From the NCBI RefSeq assembly GCF_000478585.1, contig NZ_ARWI01000001.1:2418001-2482000 (forward strand): 64,000 bases of DNA. The letters are read 5' to 3'. The position numbers were made by a program, and so were the translations under genes. This document shows, in pieces, positions 1 to 10,159 of this stretch (position 1 is the first letter of the stretch; each line of letters opens with the position of its first letter). The notes under the pieces were generated by a model that saw nothing but the letters and a program-made list of their open reading frames with translations, searched no databases and had not been told where the DNA came from. Origin of the DNA: Thiomicrorhabdus sp. Kp2. Lineage in GTDB: Bacteria; Pseudomonadota; Gammaproteobacteria; Thiomicrospirales; Thiomicrospiraceae.

Positions 1-921
1 GAGTTTGATTTGGATGAACACCCAGGGGTGAGAGTGGCTGTTGTTGGGCGTCCAAATGTGGGTAAGTCAACGTTAATTAACCGAATGATTGGTGAAGACC
101 GTGTTGTTGCATTTGATATGCCAGGCACTACTCGAGATAGTATCTTTGTTCCATTTGAGCGTAATGGAAAACCTTATACCTTAATTGATACGGCTGGTAT
201 CCGTAGACGTAAGAATATTAAAGAAAAAATTGAAAAATTCAGTATTGTTAAAGCGATTGAAGCGATGGAAGATTCTCATGTAGTTATTCTTCTTATTGAT
301 GGTTCTGAAGGTTTAACGGATCAAGATTTAACCTTACTTGGTTTAGCCATTGAATCAGGTCGTGGCTTAGTCATTGCCGTAAATAAATGGGATAATTTAT
401 CTACTGAGCAAAAAGAGTGGGTTAAGAATGAATTGAGTTTCCGTATTCAGTTTGCGGACTATGCAAAACAACATCTTATTTCCGCTCTTCATGGAACAGG
501 TGTTGGTGATCTGTTTAAAACCATTGATGCGGTTCATTTAGCTGCTTTTAAACGTGTATCCACCTCTGATTTAAACCGAGTGTTGGAACAAGCTGTTCTT
601 GACCATCAACCGCCACTTATTTCAGGACGTCGTGTCAAACTGCGTTATGCTCATTTGGGCGGTTTAAACCCACCAAGAGTTATCGTTCATGGTACTCAGG
701 TGGATAAACTGCCCGCAGCTTACACTAAGTATTTAGTGAATGTATTCCGTAAGGCGTTTAAATGGGTTGGTACACCGGTTACGGTTGAATACAAAGTAAC
801 GCAAAACCCGTTTGAAGGCCGTAAAAATAAATTAAGTTCTCGCTTGTCTGCTAAATCAGAAAAATCTGATATGAAAGCGAAACTTAAGAAAAAGAAAAAA
901 ACTCAAAAACGTCGTACTTAA
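1..921 (+). CDS. der: GTPase Der (EngA), C-terminal part, cut by window start
   Basis: Essential GTPase of 50S ribosome assembly with two tandem G domains and a C-terminal KH-like domain. The reading frame is open from base 1, so the first G domain lies outside the window. The visible fragment of 306 residues holds the second G domain: P-loop GRPNVGKST at fragment residues 16-24, switch motif PGTTRD, DTAG and NKWD. The KH-like domain follows and ends in a very basic tail rich in Lys and Arg. The frame simply continues upstream, so no start codon is assigned. The family identity is clear from the motifs and the domain order. Confidence 0.95.
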   Translation, partial: EFDLDEHPGVRVAVVGRPNVGKSTLINRMIGEDRVVAFDMPGTTRDSIFVPFERNGKPYTLIDTAGIRRRKNIKEKIEKFSIVKAIEAMEDSHVVILLIDGSEGLTDQDLTLLGLAIESGRGLVIAVNKWDNLSTEQKEWVKNELSFRIQFADYAKQHLISALHGTGVGDLFKTIDAVHLAAFKRVSTSDLNRVLEQAVLDHQPPLISGRRVKLRYAHLGGLNPPRVIVHGTQVDKLPAAYTKYLVNVFRKAFKWVGTPVTVEYKVTQNPFEGRKNKLSSRLSAKSEKSDMKAKLKKKKKTQKRRT

Positions 922-1033
922 GTAAAAATTTAAAATTGATAAACAGTGGCTATTTCATTGTTTATCCATACTATTTTCTATTTTAGGCGTTACCATTTTC
1001 AGTCCCCAAAACATTAAGAGTTGAATTAATACC

Positions 1034-4000
1034 ATGAGTCCAAACCCGACGAAACGTATTCGCGAAATCCCTTATAACTACACCTCATTCTCTGATAAAG
1101 AGATTGTTTTAAGGTTTTTGGGGGAGTCGTGTTGGACAACCATAGAGTCGTTACGCCAAACTCGTAATACAGGGCGATCAGCTCGCATGCTTTTTGAGGT
1201 TTTAGGGGATATGTGGGTTATTAGTCGTAACCCTTATATTCAAGATGATTTGATTCAAAATCCTAAACGTCGTGAAGCGTTAATTCAAGCGCTGCATCAC
1301 CGTCTTAAAGAAGTTGAAAAACGTTTGAATGGCAATGAAGTGGCGGCTGACCTGCTGAATTCTACGGCCAAAGCGGTAGAAGAGTTTGCTGCTTGGTTTC
1401 CAAAACAAGTGGTATTGCGTCATAAGGTATTAAAACGTTTAAAAAAATGTACTCGTGAAGACAATATCGATTTTGGTGGTTTAGCCCGTGTATCTCATGC
1501 GACGGATGCGACTGACTGGCGTGTAGAATTACCTTTAGTGGTGCTAACACCAGATTCTGAGCAAGAAACTATCGAGATGGTTCAAGCATGTATTGATCTT
1601 GAGCTAACTATTATCCCGCGTGGTGGAGGTACTGGTTATACGGGTGGAGCGATTCCTTTACATGAAGCAACTGCAGTAATCAATACTGAAAAACTTGAGT
1701 TTATGAGTTTGGTTGAGCAGGTTGAATTACCGATGATTGGTAAAGTCCCCACTGTTCGAACGGGAGCAGGGGTTGTCACTCGAAGAGTCTCTGAACAGGC
1801 TGAACGTTTTGGATATGTTTTTGCCGTAGATCCAACCTCTCAAGATGCTTCAACGATTGGTGGCAATATCTCTATGAATGCGGGTGGTAAAAAAGCCGTT
1901 TTATGGGGAACTACCTTGGATAACCTAGCGTCATGGAGAATGGTGACACCTGATGCAAAATGGTTAGAAGTTGAGCGTATCAACCATAATTTAGGTAAGT
2001 TACAAGATCAAAAAACCGTCATTTTCGATATCCGCAGATTTGAAAAAGATGGTCAAACGCAAATTGGTGAAACCGAGCGTTTAGAGATTCCAGGTTCAGG
2101 TTTTAGACAAGCAGGCCTGGGTAAAGATGTTACAGATAAGTTTTTGAGTGGATTGCCAGGTATTCAAAAAGAAGGGTGTGATGGTCTGATTACCTCAAGC
2201 CGTTTTATTGTGCACCGCATGCCGAGCCATACTCGTACCGTTTGTTTGGAATTTTTTGGTACGGATTTAAGTCTCGCGGTACCTGCTATTGTTGAAATTT
2301 TAGATTACGTTGAGTCTAAGAAAAAAGAAGGTATTCTGATTGCAGGGCTTGAACATTTAGATGATCGTTATATCAAGGCCGTTAAGTACAATACCAAAGC
2401 AAGCCGTAAAGAGCTGCCAAAAATGTTGTTATTGGCTGATATTTGTGGCGAAAATGGGTTTGAAGTCGCTAATACCTGTACTGAGATTGTGGCGCTTGCC
2501 AATAAACGAAATGCCGAAGGGTTTATTGCGGTCAGTGACGAAGCACGTAAACGTTTTTGGTTGGATCGCTCTCGTACTGCAGCTATTTCATCTCATACTA
2601 ATGCCTTTAAAATTAACGAAGATGTGGTCATTCCTTTAGATCGTTTGAATGAATACAATATTGAAATTGAAAAAATCAATATTGAAATGTCGATTAAGAA
2701 TAAGGTTGATATTCTTAATGCCTACATTGAGTACTTTGAAGGCGATATTCCTGAGTTTAGCCAAGAAGATGATTTTGAGGATATCTCTGGACCTTCTAAG
2801 TACTTTAGAGGCAAGGTTGAGGAGACGCTTGAACATTTCAAAACCGTTAAAGCTCGTTGGTTAGGTAAGTTAGAACGTCTGCATAGTCCTGCTAGTGAGT
2901 GTTTAGACCTTTTGCCAAAAGAGTCACACGGTAATGTGAGAGACGGTGATACTTTAGCAAGCCTTTTCTTGCGTCGTGAGACGGTACTCTCATACCGTAA
3001 AGAAGTTAAAGAGTTCTTAAAGCAAACTTTCTTAGGCCATGATTTTGAAGCGTTACACAAACGTTTAGACAAAATTCATGCTGAGATTCGTACCGCACGT
3101 CTTTTTGTTGCATTACATATGCACGCAGGTGATGGAAATATTCATACCAATATCCCAGTACATTCTGGTAATTACGAAATGGTTCATTTAGCCGAATCGT
3201 TAGTTGATCGTATTATGGATATAGCCCATCAATTGGGCGGTGTTATTTCTGGTGAACATGGTATCGGTTTAACGAAATTTCAGTATTTAGAAAACTCTAA
3301 AATTGAGGCTTTTGTTAAGTACAAAAATGAAGTGGATCCAAATGGCTACTTCAATAAAGGCAAGTTAATGCCTGGTTCAGGACTAGATAACGCTTATACG
3401 CCATCGTTAAGTTTAGTGAATCAAGAGGCAATTATCCTAGAGGCAAATGAGCTTGATGAGCTGAATAATGACATTAAAGACTGTTTGCGATGTGGTAAAT
3501 GTAAGCCTGTTTGTCAGACGCATATTCCACGAGCGAATTTGCTGTATTCACCGCGTAATAAAATTTTGGCTACAGGTCAGGTCATTGAAGCCTTTATGTA
3601 TGAAGAACAGACAAGACGTGGTATCTCTTTACAGCATTTTGATGCCATGAATGATGTCGCAGACCATTGTACAACTTGCCACAAGTGTGAAGCGCCTTGC
3701 CCTGTTAATATTGATTTTGGTGATGTTTCGATTCGTATGCGAAATATTCTAACCAAAATGGGTAGAAAGCGTTCTTCACTTACTGTTAAAGCCGCGTTGT
3801 TCTTCTTAAATACTAAGAACCCTGTGACAATCAAATTGCTAAGAAAAACCATGATTGGTTGGAGTGCTAACTTTATAACCTTAGGCTATAAGTTTGCAAA
3901 AACATTTGGTTTTTTAGGTAAGCCAAAAGATATTCCACCTCAATCGACCACAATTGCTCCTGTTCAACAACAGGTGATTAACTTTGTTCGAAAACCATTG

Positions 4001-4897
4001 AATACAGGGCCTAACCAGTCAACTATGCGCGGTTTATTAGGGTTAGAAGAACCTAATATGGTGCCTATTATTAGTAACCCGAGCAAAGTGGATGATGATT
4101 CTGATGCGGTATTTTACTTTCCTGGCTGTGGTTCTGAGCGATTATTTAGTGATATTGGTCTAGCGACCATTGCGATGTTGTCTGAGTCAGGAGCACAAAC
4201 CGTTTTGCCACCTGGTTACTTGTGTTGTGGTTACCCTCAAACAGCGGCTGGTCAAGCGGACAAAGGTGCACAAATTACGGCAGAAAACCGCGCTTTATTC
4301 CACCGTGTTGCTAATACACTCAATTATTTAGATATTAAAACAGTCATTGTTTCTTGTGGTACCTGTATGGATCAGCTTCTGAAATATGAATTTGAACGCA
4401 TTTTTCCAGGATGTCGTTTGTTAGACATCCATGAATATCTATCAGAAAAGGGTATGTCGGTTGATTCCTCAAATGGTGTTAAGTATCTCTATCACGCGCC
4501 ATGCCATGATCCTATGAAAAAAATGGAAGGCACAAGTGTTGTTAAAGATTTACTGAAAACAGAAGAGGTGCTACTCTCTGATCGTTGTTGTAGTGAAGCT
4601 GGTACTTTAGCGACGGCAAGGCCCGATATTTCTGAACAGTTACGTTTTAGAAAAAGCATTGAACTGACTAATGGCATTAATGAACTTACTGGGCACGATA
4701 AATCGATTGGTGGTGAGGTGAAGTTATTGACCTCATGTCCCGCATGTCAGCAGGGGCTGAACCGTTATGAAGATGAAACAGGCCTTAAAACGGATTATAT
4801 CGTGGTTGAATTGGCCAAAAATCTTTATGGAGATAGTTGGAAAACCCAATTTATTAATCGATTAGAAAAAGAGGGGGTAGAGAAAGTACTCCTATAA
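1034..4897 (+). CDS. Fused FAD-binding / Fe-S oxidoreductase, GlcD-GlcF type with N-terminal DUF3683
   Basis: A 1287-residue cytoplasmic or membrane-associated dehydrogenase of the D-lactate/glycolate oxidase type. The order seen is an N-terminal DUF3683-like region, an FAD-binding PCMH domain near residues 165-310 ([12 protein letters not shown]), the FAD-oxidase C-terminal domain with [12 protein letters not shown] and GEHGIGLTK, two 4Fe-4S motifs ([23 protein letters not shown]), and two CCG-type cysteine-rich repeats ([26 protein letters not shown]). Families of this architecture oxidise 2-hydroxy acids and pass electrons to quinone. The substrate cannot be read from sequence. It stands alone, with its own terminator downstream. 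The start at ATG 1034 gives a normal N-terminus. Confidence 0.88.
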   Translation: MSPNPTKRIREIPYNYTSFSDKEIVLRFLGESCWTTIESLRQTRNTGRSARMLFEVLGDMWVISRNPYIQDDLIQNPKRREALIQALHHRLKEVEKRLNGNEVAADLLNSTAKAVEEFAAWFPKQVVLRHKVLKRLKKCTREDNIDFGGLARVSHATDATDWRVELPLVVLTPDSEQETIEMVQACIDLELTIIPRGGGTGYTGGAIPLHEATAVINTEKLEFMSLVEQVELPMIGKVPTVRTGAGVVTRRVSEQAERFGYVFAVDPTSQDASTIGGNISMNAGGKKAVLWGTTLDNLASWRMVTPDAKWLEVERINHNLGKLQDQKTVIFDIRRFEKDGQTQIGETERLEIPGSGFRQAGLGKDVTDKFLSGLPGIQKEGCDGLITSSRFIVHRMPSHTRTVCLEFFGTDLSLAVPAIVEILDYVESKKKEGILIAGLEHLDDRYIKAVKYNTKASRKELPKMLLLADICGENGFEVANTCTEIVALANKRNAEGFIAVSDEARKRFWLDRSRTAAISSHTNAFKINEDVVIPLDRLNEYNIEIEKINIEMSIKNKVDILNAYIEYFEGDIPEFSQEDDFEDISGPSKYFRGKVEETLEHFKTVKARWLGKLERLHSPASECLDLLPKESHGNVRDGDTLASLFLRRETVLSYRKEVKEFLKQTFLGHDFEALHKRLDKIHAEIRTARLFVALHMHAGDGNIHTNIPVHSGNYEMVHLAESLVDRIMDIAHQLGGVISGEHGIGLTKFQYLENSKIEAFVKYKNEVDPNGYFNKGKLMPGSGLDNAYTPSLSLVNQEAIILEANELDELNNDIKDCLRCGKCKPVCQTHIPRANLLYSPRNKILATGQVIEAFMYEEQTRRGISLQHFDAMNDVADHCTTCHKCEAPCPVNIDFGDVSIRMRNILTKMGRKRSSLTVKAALFFLNTKNPVTIKLLRKTMIGWSANFITLGYKFAKTFGFLGKPKDIPPQSTTIAPVQQQVINFVRKPLNTGPNQSTMRGLLGLEEPNMVPIISNPSKVDDDSDAVFYFPGCGSERLFSDIGLATIAMLSESGAQTVLPPGYLCCGYPQTAAGQADKGAQITAENRALFHRVANTLNYLDIKTVIVSCGTCMDQLLKYEFERIFPGCRLLDIHEYLSEKGMSVDSSNGVKYLYHAPCHDPMKKMEGTSVVKDLLKTEEVLLSDRCCSEAGTLATARPDISEQLRFRKSIELTNGINELTGHDKSIGGEVKLLTSCPACQQGLNRYEDETGLKTDYIVVELAKNLYGDSWKTQFINRLEKEGVEKVLL

Positions 4898-4941
4898 GGC
4901 TTTTAAAACTCTCTTAAAATATTTTTAAAATCTTCTTAATA

Positions 4942-4971
4942 AAAAAGGCACATCAATTGATGTGCCTTTTT
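4942..4971. terminator. Bidirectional Rho-independent terminator
   Basis: A perfect 30-bp palindrome with a GC-containing stem (GGCACATC / GATGTGCC) flanked by an A-run on the left and a T-run on the right. It sits between the converging FAD/Fe-S dehydrogenase and cytochrome c genes and can terminate both. Confidence 0.85.
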
Positions 4972-4983
4972 GTTTTATAAACA

Positions 4984-5005
4984 AACTTACCAGGCCTGGT
5001 AAGTT
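4984..5005. repeat. 22-bp palindrome containing CCAGGCCTGG
   Basis: The palindrome is perfect over 22 bp, and the decamer core is at 4990-4999. It lies between the terminator and the 3' end of the minus-strand cytochrome c gene. It belongs to the repeated palindrome family described in the findings. Confidence 0.85.
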
Positions 5006-5025
5006 GATGCTTTGCTATTAGAGCT

Positions 5026-5322
5026 TTATTGCGCTGCGTAATAGTCGGCTAATTCTTGAATTTCTTGATCTGTTAAGCCCTTAGCAAAAGTAGACATGGT
5101 TGCATCTTTACGGAAACCATCACGAAAATCTTTTAACTGTTTAGCTGTATAGCTTGCATGTTGCCCAGCGAGTTTAGGGAAGTTAGGTACCACGCTGTTG
5201 CCATTTGCACCGTGACAACCAATACACATTGCTGCTTTAGCTGGGGCGGCTGGCGCTTCGGCTTGAGCATTTGCAGAAAGTAGTAAGCCTGTTGAAAGTG
5301 TTGCAATCAGTAAATTTTTCAT
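5026..5322 (-). CDS. Small monoheme cytochrome c (c553 type)
   Basis: A 98-residue periplasmic electron carrier. A Sec signal peptide covers about residues 1-22 (positive MKN start, hydrophobic core, ANAQA cleavage region). The heme c motif CIGCH is at residues 33-37 (the rest of the fold is short), with a distal Met likely in MSTF. Class I cytochromes of this kind shuttle electrons between periplasmic oxidases and terminal reductases. A second small cytochrome gene lies just upstream on the same strand, but that gene has its own terminator, so they are probably separate units. The redox partner cannot be told from sequence. Confidence 0.85.
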   Translation of the reverse strand: MKNLLIATLSTGLLLSANAQAEAPAAPAKAAMCIGCHGANGNSVVPNFPKLAGQHASYTAKQLKDFRDGFRKDATMSTFAKGLTDQEIQELADYYAAQ

Positions 5323-5446
5323 ATCAATTCTCTTTAAAAATAAATGTTAATACCTAAAGGGTTAATTTATAGCGGTAGAGTGATTAAATCAAGTCTAGAA
5401 GGGTGAAGATTCCGTTTTAAACGCATCTATTATTAAAATTTAGGCA

Positions 5447-5487
5447 TAAAAAAACCGCCTAAGGTATTTCACCTGTAGGCGGTTTCT
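5447..5487 (-). terminator. Rho-independent terminator of the second cytochrome c gene
   Basis: A 10-bp inverted repeat (AAACCGCCTA / TAGGCGGTTT) with a 14-nt loop. On the minus strand it is followed by seven T. It lies just downstream of the cytochrome gene ending at 5509. Confidence 0.85.
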
Positions 5488-5508
5488 TCAACGTATTAAT
5501 CTATAAAA

Positions 5509-5814
5509 TTATAGACCAGCAACGTAAGCAGCGATGTTTTCCATGTCTGCGTCAGAAAGACCAGCAGCCATTGGAGCCATCATAGAAGTCATAGGACCTA
5601 CTTGTTCACCTGCTTTGTAAGCTTGAAGCTTAGCAACAACATCAGCTGGAGCTTGACCAGCTAATTTAGGACCAACTCCACCTTCAGCCGCAGCACCGTG
5701 ACAACCTACGCAAGTTGCGTATGCAGATTGACCAGCAGTTGCGTCACCAGCTTGAGCAGCTGCACCAAAAGAAACTAAACCAGCCGCAGCTAGTGCAATT
5801 AATGTATTTTTCAT
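5509..5814 (-). CDS. Small monoheme cytochrome c
   Basis: A 101-residue periplasmic class I cytochrome c. The signal peptide covers about residues 1-22 and ends at an AQA motif. The heme motif CVGCH is at residues 35-39. The Met-rich segment MTSMMAPMAAG probably supplies the sixth heme ligand. A good Shine-Dalgarno (GGAGAG) precedes the ATG. It is paralogous to the cytochrome gene at 5026-5322, but has its own terminator. Its likely role is as an electron shuttle in sulfur oxidation or aerobic respiration; the specific partner is unknown. Confidence 0.85.
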   Translation of the reverse strand: MKNTLIALAAAGLVSFGAAAQAGDATAGQSAYATCVGCHGAAAEGGVGPKLAGQAPADVVAKLQAYKAGEQVGPMTSMMAPMAAGLSDADMENIAAYVAGL

Positions 5815-6127
5815 CGTGTACTCTCCTAAAGCACTTTAAAAAAAGTTCGGGTTTTATCCCTGGGTGCAATTACAAACGAAAAGGGGGGGTTAGTCAAGAA
5901 AGAAGACTTGAGTAACCCTTAATTTTCAATGAAATTCTGTCAAGAAACGTAATAAAAGGTGATAAGCCTTAAAAAATCTATTTTATTTATTGGATGAAGC
6001 TTCATTTTCAAAATAGGTGACAGTGCGATTTGTTAGGTAAAATCAGAAAAAACGATTCCATTTAACATGGAGAGAAATGGAATTCGCTATAATGAGGTTC
6101 TTAATTACTTAAAGGAAAAGACAAATA
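5815..6127. other. Intergenic stretch between divergent genes
   Basis: AT-rich DNA holding the promoter region of the minus-strand cytochrome gene and of the small plus-strand gene at 6128. A TATAAT hexamer at 6088-6093 is a candidate -10 element for the latter; no convincing -35 at normal spacing was found. No gene or RNA was recognised. Confidence 0.5.
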
Positions 6128-6304
6128 ATGGTATTAATTCGCTTATGGCTCATTGCGCTGGTGTTAACAGTAATCAGCTGGTTCTTGCTAAAGTTAATTA
6201 GAAAACCGATTCATATTGGTTGGGTTTTTCTTTTTTGGGTGGCGGCCATCTTTGGAACAATGGGACTCATCTACGCAGGATCTGTTTGGCTAGCCTCTAA
6301 CTAA
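6128..6304 (+). CDS. Small two-helix membrane protein, 58 residues
   Basis: Short gene beginning ATG 6128, preceded by an AAAGGA Shine-Dalgarno, ending TAA at 6304 directly against the rsgA stop codon at 6305. The product has two hydrophobic segments, about residues 3-23 and 32-55, separated by a short basic turn (LIRKP), so it is probably an inner-membrane hairpin. The family is not recognised. The ribosome binding site, the membrane pattern and the tight fit against the convergent rsgA gene argue that it is real. No function is proposed. Confidence 0.65.
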   Translation: MVLIRLWLIALVLTVISWFLLKLIRKPIHIGWVFLFWVAAIFGTMGLIYAGSVWLASN

Positions 6305-7348
6305 TTAAAAACCAGCTTCAGTTTCTGCCGTTTTAAACTCTTCTAATAGACGTTGAAAACTTTGATAGCGGCTTAAAGCAATGTCATCGTTTTCTACAGC
6401 CATTTTTATGGCACAATTTGGCTCAATTGAATGGGTACAATTGTTGTATTTACACTGGCCTAAAAATGGCGCAAAATCTGGATAGTAACTTTCAAGTTCA
6501 GATAGATCACAAGGCGTTGGGCTAAATTGCCTAACACCAGGTGAGTCAATCAAGTTTCCTGTTGTTCGTAATTCCTGACTGTCGTTATCTTGCACGGTTA
6601 AATGGTAAAGAATACTATTGGTCGTAGTGTGCTTTCCCAGTCCAGTGGCTTCAGATAGTTGACCAACACGTATGTCTAAATCGGGTATTAAAGCATTGAT
6701 GAGGGAGGATTTACCTGCACCTGATGGGCCGACAAATACACTGTTTTTATCGGCCATAAAATCTTGCAAGGTCTGTAAACCTTCTTGTGAAACGGTTGAC
6801 GCAGGAATAAGTTCAATCTCCAGGGCATCATAAGGCTCAAGAAGTTCAGCTATCGCTTCCCAATCGTCTTCAGACTCAAGTAAATCGACCTTATTGATAA
6901 TAATAATGGCGGGAATATCGAGCTGCTTAGCTGCGATTAGATAGCGGTCAATCATATCTGGATGAATCCCAGGTACAACGGGCATTACAATACCAATAAA
7001 ATCAATATTAGCGGCAATCATGCGAGTTTGCCCTCTAAAACCAGGCCTGCTAAGTTCATGTGTTCTTGGCTGAACCCTTACCACGACACCTGTATTGGCT
7101 TCAATATCACTTTGCCAAACCACTTGGTCACCTGCGACCAGTTTGCCTAAGTGTTGGCGAATCGCGCAGCTGTGGTTCTCACCATGAATGTCTTCTACCA
7201 GTACACGTTTGCCAAAGCTGGTAATGACCAGGCCTGGTTGTTCTGCACCTAGAGAACCATTCTCAATATTGGCTTGAGCAACGGTTTGAGTACTGTTTTT
7301 CTTTTGCACTCGGCGTTTTTGTTGGTGTGAAAGCTTACGTTTGGCCAT
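6305..7348 (-). CDS. rsgA: Ribosome small-subunit-dependent GTPase RsgA
   Basis: A 347-residue circularly permuted GTPase that helps late 30S maturation. Visible in order: a basic N-terminus, an OB-fold region (about 35-105), the G4 motif NKVD at 152-155 ahead of the P-loop GPSGAGKSS at 207-215 (the permuted order is diagnostic), then a C-terminal zinc-binding Cys/His cluster (CKYNNCTH followed by a further Cys). The length is normal for the family. It is convergent with the small membrane gene at 6128. Two in-frame copies of the CAGGCCTG core fall in the N-terminal half (7041-7050 and 7228-7237). Confidence 0.95.
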   Translation of the reverse strand: MAKRKLSHQQKRRVQKKNSTQTVAQANIENGSLGAEQPGLVITSFGKRVLVEDIHGENHSCAIRQHLGKLVAGDQVVWQSDIEANTGVVVRVQPRTHELSRPGFRGQTRMIAANIDFIGIVMPVVPGIHPDMIDRYLIAAKQLDIPAIIIINKVDLLESEDDWEAIAELLEPYDALEIELIPASTVSQEGLQTLQDFMADKNSVFVGPSGAGKSSLINALIPDLDIRVGQLSEATGLGKHTTTNSILYHLTVQDNDSQELRTTGNLIDSPGVRQFSPTPCDLSELESYYPDFAPFLGQCKYNNCTHSIEPNCAIKMAVENDDIALSRYQSFQRLLEEFKTAETEAGF

Positions 7349-7385
7349 TCTATTTAGGGTTACCAGTTATTGATATGGATAGGGT

Positions 7386-7739
7386 TTAGTCTAACAATGC
7401 ATTAATTTTAGCGGCTAATATCATGTCGTTCATAGTTAGCCCTTTTGCATTATGCGTGGTTAATGTAATCTCACATGAATTGTAGTCAAAACAAATTTTT
7501 GGGTGATGGTCTTCTTTATTTGCTAACCAAGTCACCGCATTAACAAACGCAATGGTTTGATGGTAGTTTTTAAACTGAAACGTTTTAGAGATAGAGGCAT
7601 AGTTTAACGGAGCATCCCAGCCATCAAGATGGCTTAAATTACTCTCAATGGTGGGAATAATAATCGGTTTGCTGCCTTTAGGAATGTCTATGCATTGTTG
7701 GTTTAAAAGTTCTTGGACTAAAGGTGAAGTATCGCTCAT
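7386..7739 (-). CDS. phhB: 4a-hydroxytetrahydrobiopterin dehydratase
   Basis: A 117-residue pterin-4a-carbinolamine dehydratase-like protein. The family dehydrates 4a-hydroxytetrahydrobiopterin in pterin recycling; many bacteria carry it without phenylalanine hydroxylase, possibly acting with molybdopterin. The active-site signature DHHPKI is present. The preceding helix FVNAVTWLANKEDHHP matches the family pattern of an alpha helix leading into a paired histidine. It lies upstream of rsgA on the same strand with a 37-bp gap, so co-transcription is possible. The physiological role here is uncertain. Confidence 0.85.
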   Translation of the reverse strand: MSDTSPLVQELLNQQCIDIPKGSKPIIIPTIESNLSHLDGWDAPLNYASISKTFQFKNYHQTIAFVNAVTWLANKEDHHPKICFDYNSCEITLTTHNAKGLTMNDMILAAKINALLD

Positions 7740-7855
7740 CGTTTTTATCCTAAAATTATATGGGTTATAAAAATTCTAAATATTCTATATTTGGGTTAAG
7801 TTCAACTTTTCAAGTTTGTTCGTTATTGGTTCGCGGTTAATTAGCTATCTATTAG

Positions 7856-9106
7856 CTATTTATCCGCTAAGGATTTTAAGTGTTCAATACGAATCTTAGC
7901 TGGTGGGTGACTGTCATGATAAGCTGAAAACAGCGGATCTGGTGTTAAAGTGCTAGCGTTATCGCGGTACATCTTTAACAGTGCTGAAATCAAGTGTTCA
8001 GCACCTACGTGTTCTGCTGCAAAGGCGTCCGCTTCAAATTCATGTTTACGACTTTTCATGGCACTAATTGGCCCCATAAAAAAGAACATCACTGGGATGG
8101 CTGTCATAAACAATAATAGTGCAATGGCAGGTGATTGATCTTGCATACCCAGGCCTGTATAGAATTGTGGCATTTGAATTAACCAGCCTAATAGAGCTAA
8201 GCCAATTAAACTATATACCGTACCTTCAATTAAACGTTTGCGAATATGGCCATGTTTAAAGTGGCCTAATTCATGTGCTAAAACCGCCTCAACCTCTTCT
8301 GGAGAGAGTTTTTCTAACAAGGTGTCAAAAAAGACAATACGTTTGTTTTTGCCCATGCCAGTAAAGTACGCATTACCATGACCAGAACGTGAAGAACCAT
8401 CCATCACAAAAATACCGTTCGATTCAAAACCAGTACGTTCCAGTAGGTTGGTTATGCGAGTTTTCATCTCCTCATCTTCAAGCGGGGTAAATTTATTGAA
8501 AATAGGGGCAATCCATTTTGGGTAAGCCCACATAATGATTAACTGAAAACTCATCCAAACGACCCAAGTATAAAACCACCAGGCCTGGTCAAAAAATTGA
8601 GTCATAATGCTTAAAATCACCCAAATCAGCGGTAGCCCTAAAGCGAGAATCAGGAGCCACTGTTTAAACAAGTCACTCACAAATTTCATCGGAGTGGTTT
8701 TATTGAAGCCAAACTCAGCTTCGATTTTAAACGTGCTCATAATGGCAAAAGGTAGATGTAAGATGGATAAAACCCATAAGGTTGACAGTAAAAAACCGAC
8801 TTCAATCCATTGAGTGTCTAAGCCACTTTGTTGCCAAAGTGAATAGATGTCTTGAAAGCCACCGCCTAGCGTCATAAACCATAAAATCCCCGCATCATAA
8901 AATAACCCTAGGCGACTAAGTTGTAATTTGGCACGACTGTAATCGGCGGCTTTTTGATGAGCTTCTAAACTGACGACTTCTGAAAAGTCCTCTGGGACAT
9001 TGTCACGATGTTTGCCAATATGAAATTGATTTTTGATGTTAAGCCAAACTTCAATTATGAGGTTTAGCAATAATGCGCCTAAAAAAAGTGGAGTTATCCA
9101 GTTCAT
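7856..9106 (-). CDS. M48-family membrane metalloprotease (Ste24/CAAX protease 1-like)
   Basis: A 416-residue integral membrane zinc protease. The zinc site HELGH is at residues 278-282, and the third ligand lies in the downstream ExxxD motif within HEFEADAFA. Hydrophobic segments occur near residues 4-20, 70-90, 100-122, 150-168, 175-195, 290-310 and 325-350, as in Ste24-type proteases with an N-terminal peptidase_M48_N region. Bacterial homologues are thought to act in envelope protein quality control; the substrate is unknown. Divergent from orn. Confidence 0.9.
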   Translation of the reverse strand: MNWITPLFLGALLLNLIIEVWLNIKNQFHIGKHRDNVPEDFSEVVSLEAHQKAADYSRAKLQLSRLGLFYDAGILWFMTLGGGFQDIYSLWQQSGLDTQWIEVGFLLSTLWVLSILHLPFAIMSTFKIEAEFGFNKTTPMKFVSDLFKQWLLILALGLPLIWVILSIMTQFFDQAWWFYTWVVWMSFQLIIMWAYPKWIAPIFNKFTPLEDEEMKTRITNLLERTGFESNGIFVMDGSSRSGHGNAYFTGMGKNKRIVFFDTLLEKLSPEEVEAVLAHELGHFKHGHIRKRLIEGTVYSLIGLALLGWLIQMPQFYTGLGMQDQSPAIALLLFMTAIPVMFFFMGPISAMKSRKHEFEADAFAAEHVGAEHLISALLKMYRDNASTLTPDPLFSAYHDSHPPAKIRIEHLKSLADK

Positions 9107-9270
9107 ACAAAACCTATTTATTCTGTGTAGTTATCGTTTTCAAATTTGGAGTTTCAGTGTTTTCTGCACAAATTCTACGTTAATATAAGCGCATATTGTA
9201 TGTTATGAGCCGTTTTCACGATAGGTGTTGATTAAAAAGTAATGAATATCGAGTTGTTAGCAACTATTTA

Positions 9271-9280
9271 GCAGGCCTGG
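9271..9280. repeat. Palindrome-family site GCAGGCCTGG
   Basis: One-base variant of the CCAGGCCTGG decamer in the promoter region 40 bp upstream of orn. Confidence 0.6.
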
Positions 9281-9319
9281 TAAGTCTGTAACACGGTTCT
9301 AATTTTAAAGAGAATTTGT

Positions 9320-9874
9320 ATGAAATCAGATAAAAATCTAATCTGGATAGATCTAGAAATGACAGGTTTGGAGCCTAAAGAGCATAAGATTATTGAAATT
9401 GCGACCTTGGTGACCGATAGCGATTTGAATGTATTGGCAGAAGGTCCCGTTTTAGCCATTCAGACTGAGCAGGCTGAATTGGATAAAATGGATGAATGGT
9501 GTACGACACACCACGGTAATTCAGGTTTAACGAAACGTGTTCAACAAAGTACGGTAACGATGGATGAGGCTCAAGCTTTGACGATTGAGTTTCTAAAAAA
9601 ATATGTACCCATCGGTAAATCCCCGATGTGCGGTAATAGCATCTGTCAAGACCGTCGTTTTATGGTGGAGCAAATGCCAGTGTTGGAGGCGTTCTTTCAC
9701 TATCGTAATTTAGACGTGAGTACCTTGAAAGAGCTGGCGAGACGATGGGCGCCAAAAGTGTATCAATCACATCAAAAAAATGGTGCTCACCTGGCTTTAG
9801 CGGATATTTTAGAGTCGATTGATGAATTACAACATTACCGAAAGTTTTTGTTTTTACCAGAGTATCAAAACTAG
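9320..9874 (+). CDS. orn: Oligoribonuclease
   Basis: A 184-residue DEDDh 3'-5' exoribonuclease that degrades very short RNAs and pGpG, the last step of cyclic-di-GMP breakdown. Exo I is WIDLEMTGL (D11, E13), Exo II holds the CQDRRF region, and Exo III contains H and D in HLALADI. The length equals the family standard. The start is ATG 9320, preceded by AAAGAGAA. It stands as a single gene between the divergent protease and the ilv operon. Given the three HDOD-only proteins and the chemoreceptor in this window, pGpG turnover may matter for signalling, but that is only context. Confidence 0.95.
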   Translation: MKSDKNLIWIDLEMTGLEPKEHKIIEIATLVTDSDLNVLAEGPVLAIQTEQAELDKMDEWCTTHHGNSGLTKRVQQSTVTMDEAQALTIEFLKKYVPIGKSPMCGNSICQDRRFMVEQMPVLEAFFHYRNLDVSTLKELARRWAPKVYQSHQKNGAHLALADILESIDELQHYRKFLFLPEYQN

Positions 9875-10159
9875 ACTGTAAAACGCTCGCTATTAATTTT
9901 ATTGATGCTATTAATCATTATTTCTACGGCTTTTATTGAAATCCATGGTTAATGGTTCAATTTCTGACCGATTTTATCGATAAAAAAGCCTCTCTTAAGG
10001 TTCTAAAGTATTAGAAAATCTTATATAATTCCTTCCCTTATCACATTTGAAAATCTGTGATGAATTTAACTAATTTTTACTTTGTTTCTTTTTGAACTGT
10101 TTCCGACACAGGATTTTGCAGTTGAAAAGGGAATAAATTATTACTAAGAGGACGATGTT

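Noticed and set aside
2361-3072. Several 60-116-residue frames on both strands inside the large FAD/Fe-S dehydrogenase gene
   Set aside because: They lie wholly within a long gene with conserved motifs, lack ribosome binding sites and show no family features.
7386-7739. Phenylalanine hydroxylase operon
   Set aside because: Only the pterin dehydratase is present; no hydroxylase gene lies nearby.
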